Shown here piece after piece: positions 1 to 12,289 of a stretch of 64,000 nt of DNA. The notes beneath the pieces were generated by a model, which searched no databases, was not told the DNA's origin, and saw only the letters and a program-made list of their open reading frames with translations. Both the position numbers and the translations under genes were made by a program. The first letter of the stretch is position 1; each line of letters opens with the position of its first letter. Source of the stretch: Litsea cubeba (lineage: Eukaryota; Streptophyta; Magnoliopsida; Laurales; Lauraceae); the NCBI GenBank assembly GCA_012931725.1, contig CM022955.1, positions 9,946,885 to 10,010,884 on the forward strand. The letters run 5' to 3'.

Positions 1-1690
1 ATATGAAACATCACTACACGGCCCAAGGAGGGGTGAGGTTATGATATCCCATCAATACTTCTTGGTGCATAATCAATTAGTGGATATCCTCTTTGCCTCA
101 CTCCCTCCGGAACAAGTATAGGTTGTACCTCATACCATATTCCAAACAATATGTAAGGGCATTGTTAGCTCAAAACATCCCTTACTCCTCGTCCACAAAT
201 TGGTCTTCGAGGTTAGGGTGCCAAGGGTACCAAAACTAAGTCTCAACTTGGGTTAAAGTCTAAAGGAACTAGGCTACACTGCCACTAGACTCACCAACAA
301 CGCAAGGCGCTCAGGAGGGAGATTTTGGATCTAAATAATAAAGAAATCGAAAGTTCCCGGTTTATTATTTTTTATATTCATTAAAAGGAATGAAATTACT
401 TTTTTTTAGTGGTTGGTATATTACCTACCGATCCTTACTGAGGCTTCAGTGTGACCCACTGTTCTAACCACTTTGGGCATAACTGGGGTTCCAAAAGAAT
501 TGTACGGGAAAAACCCCTTCCAAAAAGAGCTAGGCATTCCCTGGTTAGCCGTGGGGTTCTTCATGGTTAACAGTGATGTACAAATACGCCAGTCTCCCAG
601 CCTTCCAGTACCTAACCCCCATTCTACGGTTGGATTTACGGCTAGCCGTAAGGCTGACCATGGAACAATAATAAAATATTTAAATGATAGTAGCTCAATT
701 GATCCGTTCATCTGGGGTCTTACAGCTAGCCGTAACTTCCCAAAACCTGCATGCATTCCGGAGCTCTGTTTCCTCCAAAATTTGGGCATTCAGATGTCTC
801 CCTTCCAATACAATTAAGACACAAAATGAACAGGGCCTAGCCCTCTCCAATGCCACACAAACATCCTCCAATCCATCCCATTTCAATTCCATTCAATTAA
901 AACCTAATCTAGCATTTAATTTCCAAATTAACAACAATGAGCTCAAGGTGACTATCAATTGAATTAAAATGCAAGAATCAAACACTAGAACATGCATATC
1001 ACAACATATTCATGTGTATCTAATTGCCTAGGTAGAAATCCCCCATAACACAAAATCAAAGCTCCAAAATGCCCAAAATCCAAAGTACGGAAAATAACCC
1101 AACCATTTAAACCCACCTATACAAATCCACAGAGGGGAAGCTAATTAGCTAAACCACAACATTAAAACACCCAAAATCCAACAGCCGTAACCTCTACAAA
1201 GTGAAACACTTACCTAAGGCAAGAGAGAAGGGGAGAACCTTGGAAGATGGGGTTGGGATGATCGTGGGGCCCAAAGGAGATGAAGGTGATGATGATAAGA
1301 TGTGGAAGGTCCTCTTGGTCTTCACTTCAAGAAAGAAGAAGCGGGGGGAGAAAGAGAGAAAGAAGGAAAGAGGGAAAGGAGAAAGCAGCGAAGTGAGGAG
1401 ATGGGTCAACGACGAGTTTATAAAAAGGAGATGAGTTTTTGGTATTTTCAGTTTAATCCTGGGTCTTCAATTAAGTATAGTAAAATTTTAGCCCCACCAA
1501 AGGAAAACCCTGAGTATGGCGTAACTCCCATATACTTTTTGCCTATAATATTGGGTTGATCTCTTTTGTATTGATTCTTATTTTTCCCCACCATGCCTAA
1601 GTGGCAAATATATGCTTTGAATATTTGTTGCATACTAAGAAGATTTCTAATGGTGGATGACTGGACGACATCACGCTGTCTTCGCTAACA
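1..1690 (-). mobile_element. Tekay/Del-like gypsy LTR, left copy (partial)
   Basis: This is the reverse complement of 26037 to about 27735, so only the 5' part of the LTR is in the window. A TATA-like box on the minus strand lies at about 1418-1423, followed by a pyrimidine-rich leader (plus-strand purine run 1330-1395). This fits an LTR promoter. No coding sequence is supported; the short ORFs in it are shadows. Confidence 0.6.
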
Positions 1691-2832
1691 TTTGGAAATG
1701 CATGAGGACCCCAACTTGTAGAATAATAAAATAAAAATCAAATCAAAAGATTAATGGCTTTTGAACCTCGCAAGACAAATGAAATAAAAGTATGATTGAC
1801 TTCATGCACACATAATTCTACCTTGATAGGTATGTTAAAGTCTCCAAGCATTCAAATGGATGTTTCAGAATGAAAGATGCAGTGTGAAAACTATGAGAAC
1901 TAATTTCATTCATTAAAAGCACCGTATATAAAACTATGAGGACTAAGTTCATTCATTAAAAGCACAGTTAACTGCATCCCAATCTTACCACTTTTAGAAT
2001 ACCTACAATGTTTGTGTATCATTACCATGGTCCATGCCACCATAATCACAAAGAAAAAAAAATCAATAGATGTGACACAAAATATAATTAGCTAAAGTTT
2101 GTAGGAATCAATAGCAACACAGGAATAAAAAGAAAAAATAATTGATATAACCATATCATTTAGGATAGACTATTTTTTTTTTCTTGGAAGATAATAAGTT
2201 CTGTCTGGTAAAATACATACAGTGGAACAGGGACATCTAAGTTATGTTTTTGTCAATAGAAACTCTAACTCATCGATCCACACACATCAGAACGACTCCT
2301 TACCCTAGTGGTTAGGAGAGGCAATTCTCGTTGGGATGTACATGCTTTGAACTTGGCCTCCCCCTTCTTGCATATGTAAGTTGCAATTACCTTGAATACC
2401 CATGTAATCAATTCCTGTGTATTCATTGCAAACAAATCCTCCCTTTCACAATGGCCACAATTTCAAACTAAACTCTAAACAATTAAGCTAGTAAATTAGA
2501 ACCAGTTGACCAAAATCCAAATGGGCACACATGCATTCACCCATTTTCATATATAAAGCATGGCAAGGTACAAATATACAAGATGAAGTTTAATTGGTCA
2601 AGATGAGGTTTAACTAGAAAAAATGTATTACAGAAACCAGCTACATTCTCCACCCTCAAATCACCAGCACAACATGCCCATTCTCAGTTGGATCTAGCAT
2701 GCCATGGCAATCCGATACATCTCTCCATCTCTTTCTTAATTTTTCAGTCCGTTTTAATTTTATGTAAACCCTCGTATTTTTTGTGACTTTATGGCTTTCT
2801 TTTAAATTGATTCCATCCGGTTCTGGTATCAG
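1691..2832. other. Non-coding stretch inside left arm
   Basis: AT-rich sequence mirrored at 24915-26036. I see no ORF of substance, no terminal repeats and no RNA gene. It is probably old intergenic or degraded transposon DNA into which the neighbouring elements were inserted. Confidence 0.5.
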
Positions 2833-3371
2833 CTGAGCACACCCACTTTTAAGCTCACCACAAGAAGAAAAATAAAAATGTCATATTTGTCGAGCCCACC
2901 CCCAATAATACCCAAAATACCCTCTTATTCTCTTCTCTTCCCCTCCCACCTGTTGTGACCGAACCCCAACAGCCACTCCATCACCGGCGACCATCTCCCC
3001 CTCTAGCGAGCTCCCCTCTCTGCCCCACCATCACCAGCTACCATCTCTCCCTCCGGCGAGCTCTAATCAGGTCCCGGCCGGGAGTGCAGACAGACACCAG
3101 GAACGTCTTTATTTCAGCACAACTCACACTACTCCGATCTTCTTCAACAATTAGAGAGCAGAACCCTCTTGATTTTGAGAAGACAGGGGACTGACCTCTT
3201 TCTTCGCGTGTATCACTCGCTGGTGGGGTGCATGGAGTTTCAGGGCCATGCACATGAGATATGCACAAGGTTTCACAACCATGCACTTGCAGAGAAGATG
3301 AAGTTCATGGCTATTTTTATCATTTCACACATGGGTATTTTGGTAATAAATTCTTTTAAAAAAGAGAGTGG

Positions 3372-3966
3372 CTACCTACACACTGCATTTAAAAAAAATC
3401 CCTAAACTACCCCTCGCCATAACATGTTCGGCCCTAAGCGGCCGAACAAATCGAGATTGTTTGGCGATACAGGGCTGAAGAAATCGAGTTTGTCCGGCCA
3501 CACGGGGCCAAACAAATCGAGTTTGTTCGGCCCTGTGTCGCCGAACGAATTGAATTCGCCAAGCTTTCGTCTTCAATGGCAGTTTTCATCTGTTAATTTG
3601 CTTCTCCATTTGCTTGTCGCTATTGAAATCTTCAAAAACCACCATTTGCTTGTCCATTACTTAAAAATCACAAATGACTAGGATTGAAAGATGAATGAAG
3701 TTGGCGAGACAGGGAGGGGTAGGGGGAGGGGAAAGAGGGAGAGGGAGAGGGAGAAGGAGAGGAAGGGGAGAGGATGGGCGGGCGGCGGCCGGCGACAAGC
3801 AGGGAGAGGGGTCGGTCGCAGGAGGAGGGTGGCGAGGTTGGGCGGAGGGGGCGGCTGGCTGACAGGGAGAGGGAAGGAGAGGGAGGGAGAGGGAGGGGTA
3901 GTTTAGGAACTTTTATTTTTTTTTAAAAATGCAGTGTGTGAAGAGGAGTTTGCAGTGTGTAGGTAG
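3372..3966. mobile_element. Nested MITE with 33 bp tandem array
   Basis: The inverted ends are CTACCTACACACTGCA at 3372 and its complement ending at 3966; the similarity extends outward imperfectly through GAGAG-type sequence. It is about 0.6 kb and non-coding. It carries a four-unit 33 bp array at 3426-3547 whose architecture matches the subterminal arrays of the MULE at 45860-52561, so a Mutator-like origin is plausible. The TIR itself is only weakly similar to that of the MULE. Confidence 0.65.
3426..3547. repeat. Four-unit 33 bp array of GTTCGG/CCGAAC dyads
   Basis: Each 33 bp unit has GTTCGG, ten bases, CCGAAC, then AAATCGAG. The CG (or decayed TG/CA) half-site positions are 3429, 3443, 3462, 3476, 3495, 3509, 3528 and 3542, an exact 14/19 bp alternation. 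A further TCGAG site recurs at 3452, 3485 and 3518, with TTGA at 3550-3553. Three half-sites have CG changed to TG or CA. The mirror copy is at about 24179-24300. Confidence 0.9.
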
Positions 3967-4149
3967 TAGCTCTCACAGTTTTAAAGTGGGTGTGCTCAGT
4001 TATTTCCACGATGCAAACAGAGTTTCTCATCAATTAGTTCTTTAGTTATGGCAGCTGAAAATTTTAGACACCGGCACCTTAATCGATTTAGGATATTTTT
4101 TAACTAAGGAGAAAGAAATATGGAAAAAGAGAGAGAAATAGATAGAGAG

Positions 4150-5288
4150 GTATCGAGGGCTTCACGCATGTGGGGTCCACTGATGGACCTACTTTCTTTT
4201 GCCCACTGGCGGCGGTTCCGTGGGTTAGCGGACGTGAGAGTCCATTGGGTCCCCTTTCGCGGCCGGAGGCTCGAGAAGCGAGCATCAATATTTTTGTACG
4301 GGTAATACCTGATTTCTACTCTACTTGGAATTGCAAGTGGTGGTCCGAAGATCCACCTTCACTAGTAGAAAAGGAAATCAACATTTCTTCTAGTTTTTCA
4401 TCGCACATATAAAGATAAAGGACATGTTAGTTTTGAATGCCGTGAAAGGCGATTTCATTTGTTTTGCCGTAAAAGGCGATTTTTTTCGTTAAAGGCGATG
4501 TTTGCCGTAAAAGGCGGTTTTTGCCGTGAAAGGCTATTTTTCCGTGAAAGGCTGTTTACAATTCTTATCAATAGTGAAAGACAAGACTTGTGATTTTTTT
4601 TGTTTCTTTAAACAATACAAAATACAATGAAAGCAAGAAAATGGGATCTAACTTCTTAGGAAATTGTGGGGACTCATTCAGATTGACGGTTGCAAGTTGT
4701 ATGTGGACATCACCATCATCCTTCAGATGAGAACATAATATGCTCTTGATTCGCTTGGCTCGGCTTAAACCTCAGATTTTTAGAGGATAAAGACCAAGAG
4801 GAGGTCCTATATCCAATAAAAAGCTAAGTAGACGGGCTAAAAAGCCATGTCTAAGCCACGAAGACAGGAGAAGGAGGCCTTGGGGGGGGGGGTGTGTCCC
4901 CCATGGGACTTTTTGTCACCTTGTAGCGGTTGTCAGTGCAGGATTTCTTCAGTGGAGGAGAGGTCATTGTAGCAACTTTGGCAGAGTTTTCTCTTTTTTG
5001 TGAGACTTTCTGACCAATTTTTCGGATCCGTTCTTCTTGGAATGACCCCCCTTTTATAAGCCTTTGGTAGCCATTAGGTGGTTTTATGGGCTTTAAATGT
5101 AATAAAGTCACATAATGGGAGGAGTTACAAGTTTTAATTTCATTATTTTGTAACTCCTTTTTCTTGGCTTCTGATTGGCCGGTGGAGAATTAAGAGCCTT
5201 TAATCGCCTTTAAGCTCCTTGATGGGAGGAGTTACATGGGTTAATGTCGTGTTTATGGCATACCAGTAACTCCTTTTTCCTTGCTTCT
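4150..5288 (-). mobile_element. LTR fragment (segment B), left arm copy
   Basis: This segment is similar to 56795-57895 and is mirrored at 22441-23600. It contains a short tandem array of GGCGATTTTTGCCGTAAA-like units (4438-4560) and, read on the minus strand, a TATA box (5051-5058). Its inner edge joins integrase coding sequence at about 5288 through the shared string ATCAGAAGCAAG, suggesting a microhomology junction rather than a clean insertion. ORFs across it are not credible. Confidence 0.65.
5051..5058 (-). promoter_or_regulatory. TATA box of LTR fragment B (left arm)
   Basis: TATAAAAG on the minus strand, followed by a GGGGGG run. The equivalent is 22670-22677 in the right arm, and the related LTR at 57 kb has TATAAATAG at 57657-57665. 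Conservation in three copies supports an LTR promoter. Confidence 0.6.
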
Positions 5289-7661
5289 GATGGAAGACAG
5301 TGTTCTGCTTCGACCCATTTGGTGAAGTAATCGGTGGCTATTATTAGCCACCTCTTATTCCCTGGAGCTCAGTGAAGTGGTCCCACAATGTCCAGCACCC
5401 ATTGGGCGAAGGGCCATGGGCTAGAGAGCAGGCTCAGATAATGCGCTGGGTGATGAAGGGAGTGTGAGAATTTTTGGTACTTCTCGCATTTCCTGGCATA
5501 TAGTTGAGCGTCTTTCTGCATGTATGGCCACTAGTAGCCCTGGCTGATAGCCCAGTATGTTAGTGATCGTCCTCTGATGTGGCTGCCATAGATACCTTCA
5601 TGAATCTCATAGAGAAAGTCTTCAAGTATGCTCAGGTGAACACACTGAAGGTAGGGGCCAATAAACGACTTCCTGTAGAGCTTGCCTTCTAGAAAAAGCC
5701 AAAATTGAACTGCTTTCAGCTTGATCTTGTGAGCTTCATTTTTGTCTTCAGGAAGTTGATCATCTCTGAGGTAAGAGATGTTCGGGTTCATCCAGCTCGG
5801 ATCGAGATCGATGCATAAAATTTGCGAGGTGGGTGGAGTTCTATACCTGGCTTCTCCAATGATTCCACCTCAATGATTCTTTTTCTCCCAGCCTCAACGG
5901 CGGAGGCCAGGTTAGCGAGAGCGTCGGCATGGGAATTGGATTCTCCGCCGACCTACTTGACTTCAACTTTTTCGAATTGAGAGATGAGCTTTTTTGTAAG
6001 AATTAGGTAGGATGCCATCCTTTAGTCACGAGCTTGGTAGTCTCCGCTCAGTTGGCTCGTCACCAACTGTGAGTCGCTGAAGACTACCAGCTGCTGTGCC
6101 CCCAGGATTTTAGCGCTATTGAGCCCTGCAATCAGTGATTCATACTCTACTTTGTTGTTGGATGCTTTGAAATCAAGCGTTAGGGCTTGTTCGATGACTG
6201 GTCCTTCTGGAGATTGGAGGACTATGCCAGCGCCAGCCCTCTAGGAAGTTGAGGATCCGCCAACGAAGACCTTCCGTGCTGAATCAAGGAATTGCTTCCA
6301 AGATCATTCTTCTTGCATCTCGGTCTCGGTGACTTCGTCCTCATTCCCTTTGCCCCCCAGTTCGGTGTCGAGCAGGCTCGGTGCCGAACTAGGAGAGATG
6401 AACTCCCCGATTAAGTTAGCTAAAACTTGGGCTTTGATCCTCATGTTGGGTTGATACTGATATCATATTGTCCCAATGCGACAGCCCATTTCGATACTCT
6501 TCCAGAGAAATCCGACTTCTTGAAAAGGGACTTGAGTGGATGTTCTGTAACAACCATTATTATGTAGCTCTGGAAGTAGTGGGAGAGTTTGTGAGAAGCA
6601 CTGACGAGTGTTAATGCAAGTTTCTCCATTGGCAGGTACCTGGTCACGGCATCAAGAAGGATTTTGCTCGTATAGTAGATGGGCATCTGCTGCCCTGTCT
6701 TCCTCTCTGAAAAGCACCGAACTCACTACATAATCCGAGACCACCAGGTATAAGTAGAGCACTTCTCCCTGTTTCGGAGTTGAAAGCAGGGGTGGTGAAG
6801 CGAGATATGTTTTGAGCTTTTGTAGTACTTGGTCGCATTCCGAAGTCCATTAGAATTTCAGATTTTTCTTCAGAAGCTGAAAGAAAGGTCGGCATTTATC
6901 CGAAGTTCGGCTGATGAAGCAGTGAGCGCGGCAGCCATGCCTGTGAGCCTTTGGACCTGCTTTGCCGTTGTTGGACTTTGTATTCCCTGAATCGCTGAGA
7001 TCTAATCTGGATTTGCTTCAATCCCTCTTCTTGTGACCAGGCTTCCTAGGAATTTGCCGGAGCCGACATCAAAAGCACATTTGGAGGCATTCAACTTGAG
7101 CTGGAAACTTTTGAGGATGTTAAACGCTTGACCTAGGTCTGCCGAGTGGTCCCATGACCTTTTAGACTTGACAACCATGTCGTCAATGTAGACCTCTACT
7201 GTTTTGCCGAGCTGGGCCTGTAACATTTTGGTTACCAGCCTTTGGTAAGTCGCCCCCGCATTTTTTAACCCAAAAGGACATCATTTTGTAGCAGTAGATG
7301 CCTCTAGGTGTTATGAATGCGGTCTTTTTTTCGTCAGGCCCATGCATCGGGATCTGATGGTAACCTCGGTAGGCATCAAGGAAACTCATCCTGTTATGGC
7401 CGGCGGTGGCGTCGATCATCTGGTCGATCTTCGGAAGCAGAAAGCAGTCTTTTGGACATGCCTTGCTGAGGTCAGTGAAGTCGACGCAGACTCTCCACTT
7501 CAGGGTCTTCTTTTTGACCACCATTGTGTTGGCCAACCAGTCCGGGTTATGGACTTCTCTTATTGCCTTGGCTTCCAGCAGTTTTTCGACCTCCTCGATC
7601 ACGGCTTCGGTTTGTGGGACCCTTGTCCTGCGAGCTTTCTAGACTATAGGTCTGTACTTGG
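5289..7661 (-). pseudogene. Tat-lineage gypsy pol remnant: RT, RNase H, second RNase H, integrase
   Basis: Read on the minus strand from 7661 to 5289. RT blocks (7183-7602) keep the WRVCVDFTDLSKACPKD region and SFLDAYRGYHQIPM, and YIDD is at about 7180. An RNase H region with PIYYTSKILLDA follows (6441-6686). A second RNase H-like block (about 5900-6300) precedes integrase HHCC-type sequence (5531-5791). Two RNase H domains are characteristic of the Tat group. The RT start lies beyond two insertions, at 12459-12512 and 13885-14005. Several stops and frameshifts break it. It ends abruptly in the integrase core where LTR fragment B begins. In this arm the RT retains a motif deleted in the right arm. 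Confidence 0.85.
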
Positions 7662-7674
7662 TAGGGTTGTAAAC

Positions 7675-7875
7675 GGGTCGGTTCCGGTACGGGTCCAGAG
7701 TGGAACCGGAACCGTTTTCTAAGGGGAGGACCCGAACGCGGAACCGGACCCGGTTCGGAACCAGAAAACTGGCTCTGGAACCGGTTTCGATAATATTAAA
7801 GGGAACCGGAACCAGAACCAGAACCGTTTGTGAGGTGGGTCTGGATCCGGTTCCGGTTCCGGGTCTAGACCCTAA
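7675..7875. repeat. hAT subterminal GGAACCGG-rich repeats (3' end of element)
   Basis: Dense, irregular repetition of GGAACCGG, GGTTCCGG and ACCCG strings just inside the TIR. The same motif family fills 12290-12440 at the other end. In Ac-type hAT elements, subterminal repeated motifs are transposase binding sites, so that role is inferred here. The arginine-rich ORF across it is an artefact of repetition. Confidence 0.7.
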
Positions 7876-9358
7876 TACCTGTATTTTTCTTTAAAAAAAA
7901 ATCTTGCCAAATGTAACTTTTTGTCTACCATTAACATGCACTTTTAATTAAAAATTCTGAAATCACAAATCACATACAAACTCTTGTTATCCTAAACCAT
8001 CAAAATCCCTTACATCACATCCAAACTCTTGTTCACGGCCCACCATCACAAATCATCAAAATCCCAAAGATCACATCCAAATTCTTGTTCACTAAACCAT
8101 CAAAATCCCAAACAAAGTCCACCAACTATCACAAATCAAAACCTTTACAAAAGACATTCAAACTACAAGTGTACAACCAATAAGACATCATCAGGCTAAA
8201 TGCTTCTTCAATTCTGTTCTCCACGGTCAGTCATCAGTCCATGGCATGCTTCACCTAAAAAAAAAAAAACATGAGTTAATAAATTCTCATTCAAAATGAC
8301 TATTCAAACCAAGATTAAAAATACATCACCAAATCAATGGAAGAAATTTAGCAAGAACCCATGTTACTAACAAGAGCAAATAAGACCTGCCCAGACACAA
8401 CCTCGTCCACAGTAAACAGCAGACTACCAACAGACTACTATACATAAATGTAAAAAGATGAAAAAAAACAAAAGATTACAAAAGGCACCCCATGGCCCAG
8501 CAGGAAAAGTTGAACTGCTGGCAGCCATGAAAAATAAAGGTCCCATTTTCTAGATTTAATCACTAATAAAGAGAAAAAATACCCAGGCACCCAGGCCAAA
8601 AGGAAAAGGAAAAGGTCTCCAACCCCACACATGGAAAGTTGAACTTTAGATCAACTCCAGACTTATTTAATTTTAAACATAGGGGTTGGATGTTGCATGA
8701 ATAGAAGATAATGGAAAAACAAGGAAATCAATGAAGACTGTTACTGTTAGGTAAGTCAACCTGCACTTTAATTTGTCAATACAGAAACCAACAAAACACT
8801 AAAAGTTGGAATAAATAAACATATCTCAGCTTCCCATCCCAACTTCCTCCTAAAAATGATATGGATCCCAGCATGATTGATAGAGAGCACACGAGGAATT
8901 ATATGCCAAATTTCACAACTCATGCAAAGTGAATAATGTGGCTTTTGACTGACAGGAAAGAAGCTTGGAAAACATGGAAAGACTAGTTAATGTTTTTCAG
9001 TTGTCATTGTTCATTCCATGTGATATAATACATCAATGATCAGAATGGAAACCTAACTAAGTCAAAAAGCAGAGGTATTGAAAAAAAGAGTCAGCTCAGC
9101 TTCATGAAAATTAAAGGTCCCATTTTCTAGATTTAAATCACTAACAGCAGAGAAGAAATACCCAGGCACCCAAGTCAAAAGGAAAAGGTGTGACTCACTA
9201 ATTATTCCAAATGGTGACTGTCAGTATCATTTGATATTATAGTTGAAGTCTCTTCTTTATCAAACTTGGCTGCATTTGTGATTGTGTAGTGATGAGATTG
9301 AAGATCTGAAAATTAAACTTAATGTTAGAAATTTTAATGAATCTAAACCCAACATAAA
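7876..9358. other. Non-coding interior of hAT
   Basis: AT-rich sequence between the subterminal repeats and the transposase 3' end. It contains a short direct repetition: the string around CATTTTCTAGATTTAA with flanking CCCAGGCACCC occurs near 8545-8595 and again near 9120-9172. I see no gene. Confidence 0.5.
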
Positions 9359-9361
9359 TCA

Positions 9362-11375
9362 TATAAAAGTAAAAGTAAAAAAGTTACCTTTTGTTGAACT
9401 TCTCAACCAATCTTGACAACACATCAGAGTCTCTACTGTAGCTGGGAGTAAATTGCTCCTATAATCATCAATTGTTCTGCCACCAGTACTAAATGCCGAC
9501 TCTGATGCAACTGTGGATACTGGAATGGCCAAGATATCATGAGCCATTCGAGCAACTTCCCAGTATTTGGCTGCATTGGTTTTCCACCAAACTAGGATGT
9601 CAAAATTATCTTCATCTTCATCAGGCCATAGTCCTTCATCCAAATACAACTCCAAATCTGACTTTTTTTAATGGATTTATTTTCTTTGAGAAACCCGTGG
9701 AGGCCAAGTCTATATTTATCAAGAGAAACAAGTGGAGAAGCAACACTTGATGATGTCCCAGAACTATTGCTAGCACCACTACTGGTACTTCCAACATTGG
9801 TTGAAAGTCTTCCATCAAAAGCATTACTGGTTGACTCAATGGCATATTCATTGTAAAGGCTTGTCAAAGCAAGCCTAACATCCATAATCCTCGCAACAGA
9901 CTCTTCACCATAAATCAATGGAAAGTAATATTTGATTACTTTTAACTTGAATCGAGGATCAAAAGCTGCAGCAATTGCTAATGGTGTGGAAATGATATTC
10001 CAATATTTTCTAAACTTCACAATCATTTTTTCAGCCATACCTTTGATAAAATTTGATAAAAGATTCTGAACTAGTGCACCATTCTATCAAATGCAAGTGA
10101 AGCATACTAACATCTTAGAAATACAAGTTCGCTGTTGGATACTTAGTGCCTGAAAATTTTTCTATCATCTCAAAAAATACTTGCAAACATTTACATATTT
10201 TTTTAACATTTTCCCATTCCTCATAACTTGGGGCAAATTTGTATCCACTATCACGATCACTTAAGCGTTCGAAAGCCGCCTTGAATTGTATCGCTGTTTC
10301 TAGCATCTCAAAAGTAGAGTTCCACCTATTCAAACTATCAGGTTGGATTTTCTTTCTTGGAGCTCATACTTGCCGTGCAATTTCATTAAACCTTTGTTCT
10401 CTTAAATGTGAAGCTCTGATATATTTTACACTTTCATGCACTTTAAAAATGACCTCACGTATGGAATCCATGCCATCTTGAACTATCAAATTTAAAATGT
10501 GAGTGGAACAACGCACGTGGAACATATCTCCATTGGAAAAAAGCAAGCCCTTAGTCATGAGCTTTGACTTGAGCTCTCGAACCACAACATCATTGGTAGT
10601 ACAATTATCTAAAACAATAGCACAGTTTTTTATCGATGTTCCAATTATATAATCTGTCCAAGATGCAATGCAAATTACTTCGCCGGTGTGGGGAGCTTCA
10701 ATAGAGGTAAATGCAATGATCCTCTTTTGCAAATTCCACTCATCATCAATAAAATGACATGTTAAAGACATGTACCCAAGATTCTGGTTAGAGGTCCACA
10801 TGTCACTTGTCAAACTCACCCGACATCTTAGATTGTCCAAGAGATCATAAAGCTTTTGTTTCTCCTCATTGTAAATTTTTATAACATCGTTTTTCAAAGT
10901 ATTTCGTGACACCATTCTAAACAATGGTTGAAGGCCTTTTACGAAATTCCGAAACCCCTCATATTCTACGAAATGAAATGGCAATTCATGCATTATAACC
11001 ATGTGTGCAAGATCATGCCTACTTTTTTCTTGATCAAGTTTGAAATTTTGAATTGCACTAACTTCTCCTTTTTTTTATTCCCCGATTTGTAGAATTTGTT
11101 GTTTTATATCTACTTACCCTCGCTGCTTTAGTTTGTAAAGCACACAATGTTTTAAATGTTTAAACAAATGTGAAGTTCCATCTTTGCTACTCCCATTCAG
11201 TAATTTCTTGCAATGGTTACAACTTGCTTTTTCAACTCCATTTTGTTGTTTAATTTTTGTAAACTCAGTCCAAGCCGGAGATGTTAGCTTCCTTTTTTTT
11301 TTGAGATACCCTAGAAACTTCAATGGAAACATTGGTTTCCGCTTCCGCGTCATCAATATCAATGGGTTCTGACAT
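9362..11375 (-). pseudogene. hAT transposase (BED zinc finger, RICESLEEPER-like), decayed
   Basis: The likely start is the ATG at 11373-11375 (MSEPIDIDDAEAE). Order: BED zinc finger with CNHCKKLL and H-x5-H (about 11130-11280), catalytic region (10364-11030) with TSDMWTSNQNLGY and DNCTTND, middle region (10115-10333), and C-terminal dimerisation domain (9380-9640) with ASESAFSTGGR. Lesions include a frameshift in the T/A run near 11293-11302, a TAA in the linker after the BED domain, a TGA near 10360, and a stop plus frameshift near 10020-10115. It is therefore unlikely to encode active transposase. A 3' intron may follow the dimerisation domain, since a GT follows TKG. The family assignment is secure. 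Confidence 0.9.
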
Positions 11376-11747
11376 TTTATCTGCATATAAATAATTATAA
11401 AATCTACTATAATTATATGATTACATGTATAAGCTGTCATTCACCACGAGATCACACAAAAAAACACATTTATAAGATCAATCAACAGGCAATTACTGAG
11501 CAAATAGAAACAAAAAATAGAATTGTATCAATGGAAATAAATTGCATATGATTATAACATGGCACAGTTAAAATAAAGGGGAAAAACAACCCTTTTACCT
11601 TTCAATTTGTCTTGAGCAAATACAAACAAGATGAAACATCAACCAAAAGTAAGTGATAATAAAACCCAAATATAGAATTCTCTACATCAGTAGTGAGAAT
11701 GATTGATAGAAATCACTATGAATGCATAAAACAGGAAGGAAAAAAAA

Positions 11748-11951
11748 CTAACTGTTAACAAAACAGTCATGGAAATGAAGTCGAACTAAGGAGGCGCCCA
11801 TCGCCATCACCACAGCCTTGACTGTAGGAAGAAGTTTTGGGCAAGATGAGGAATAGTAGTCTTTCAAGAGCCCCTCTATCACTGCCACTCTAATGGCCAA
11901 TCCAAGGACAATGGCAACCCAAAACATCTTCAATGGTGAGGCCATGGACAC
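11748..11951 (-). pseudogene. Captured first exon of a class III peroxidase
   Basis: A 67-codon ORF starts with a hydrophobic signal peptide (MFWVAIVLGLAIRVAV), then GLLKDYYSSSCPKLLPTVKA, then MGASLVRLHFHDCFVN. The last block is the distal haem region of secretory class III peroxidases, with the catalytic Arg and distal His present. About ten residues usually found before MGASL appear to be missing. The ORF stops where peroxidase genes have their first intron, and a GTTAGT donor-like sequence is at the boundary. It lies inside the hAT, upstream of and collinear with the transposase, so it looks transduplicated. No other peroxidase exon is present. Confidence 0.85.
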
Positions 11952-12289
11952 ACGTCACACACCTTCTCTTTGATGAACAAGTAGCTGAATATTATCTATC
12001 ACTACTCTTCATTTTCATCAAAAAGAATGAAACCCCAAATTATTAAGAGAATATAAACCCTAAAAAGTCAAAGGAGGAAATGAAATGAACTCACATAAAT
12101 CAAGAATGAGGAGAGAGGGCCGGAGCCGGAGCCGGAGCTGGGGAGAGAGCCGAAGACGGAATGAGGAGACAGAATGAGCAGGGGGCGGCAGCTCTACATG
12201 TATTTAGGTTAGAAAGTAGAAAGTAAGAATGAGGGTTCCTGTGTTTTAGGTTAAAGTATATATTGGGTCGGGTCCCGAGTCCACGGGTC

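Larger units (their letters stand above)
2833..3999. mobile_element. TIR element carrying a nested MITE (left arm copy)
   Basis: It is bounded by inverted ends CTGAGCACACCCACTTT at 2833 and its complement ending at 3999. It is about 1.17 kb with no transposase. It contains a second inverted-end unit (3372-3966). Long purine-rich runs (3706-3905) give a spurious Arg/Glu/Gly-rich ORF. The same element is at 23719-24914 in the other arm, so it was present before the inverted duplication. The superfamily is uncertain because no clear target duplication is visible. Confidence 0.7.

Noticed and set aside
3691..3906. 71 aa Arg/Glu/Gly-rich ORF (and its mirror at about 23777-24052)
   Set aside because: It is a purine-run low-complexity ORF inside a MITE, with different lengths and residues in the two copies.
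8438..8632. Hydrophobic 64 aa ORF inside the hAT
   Set aside because: No start context, conserved neighbour or family; T-rich DNA readily gives Phe/Leu-rich frames.
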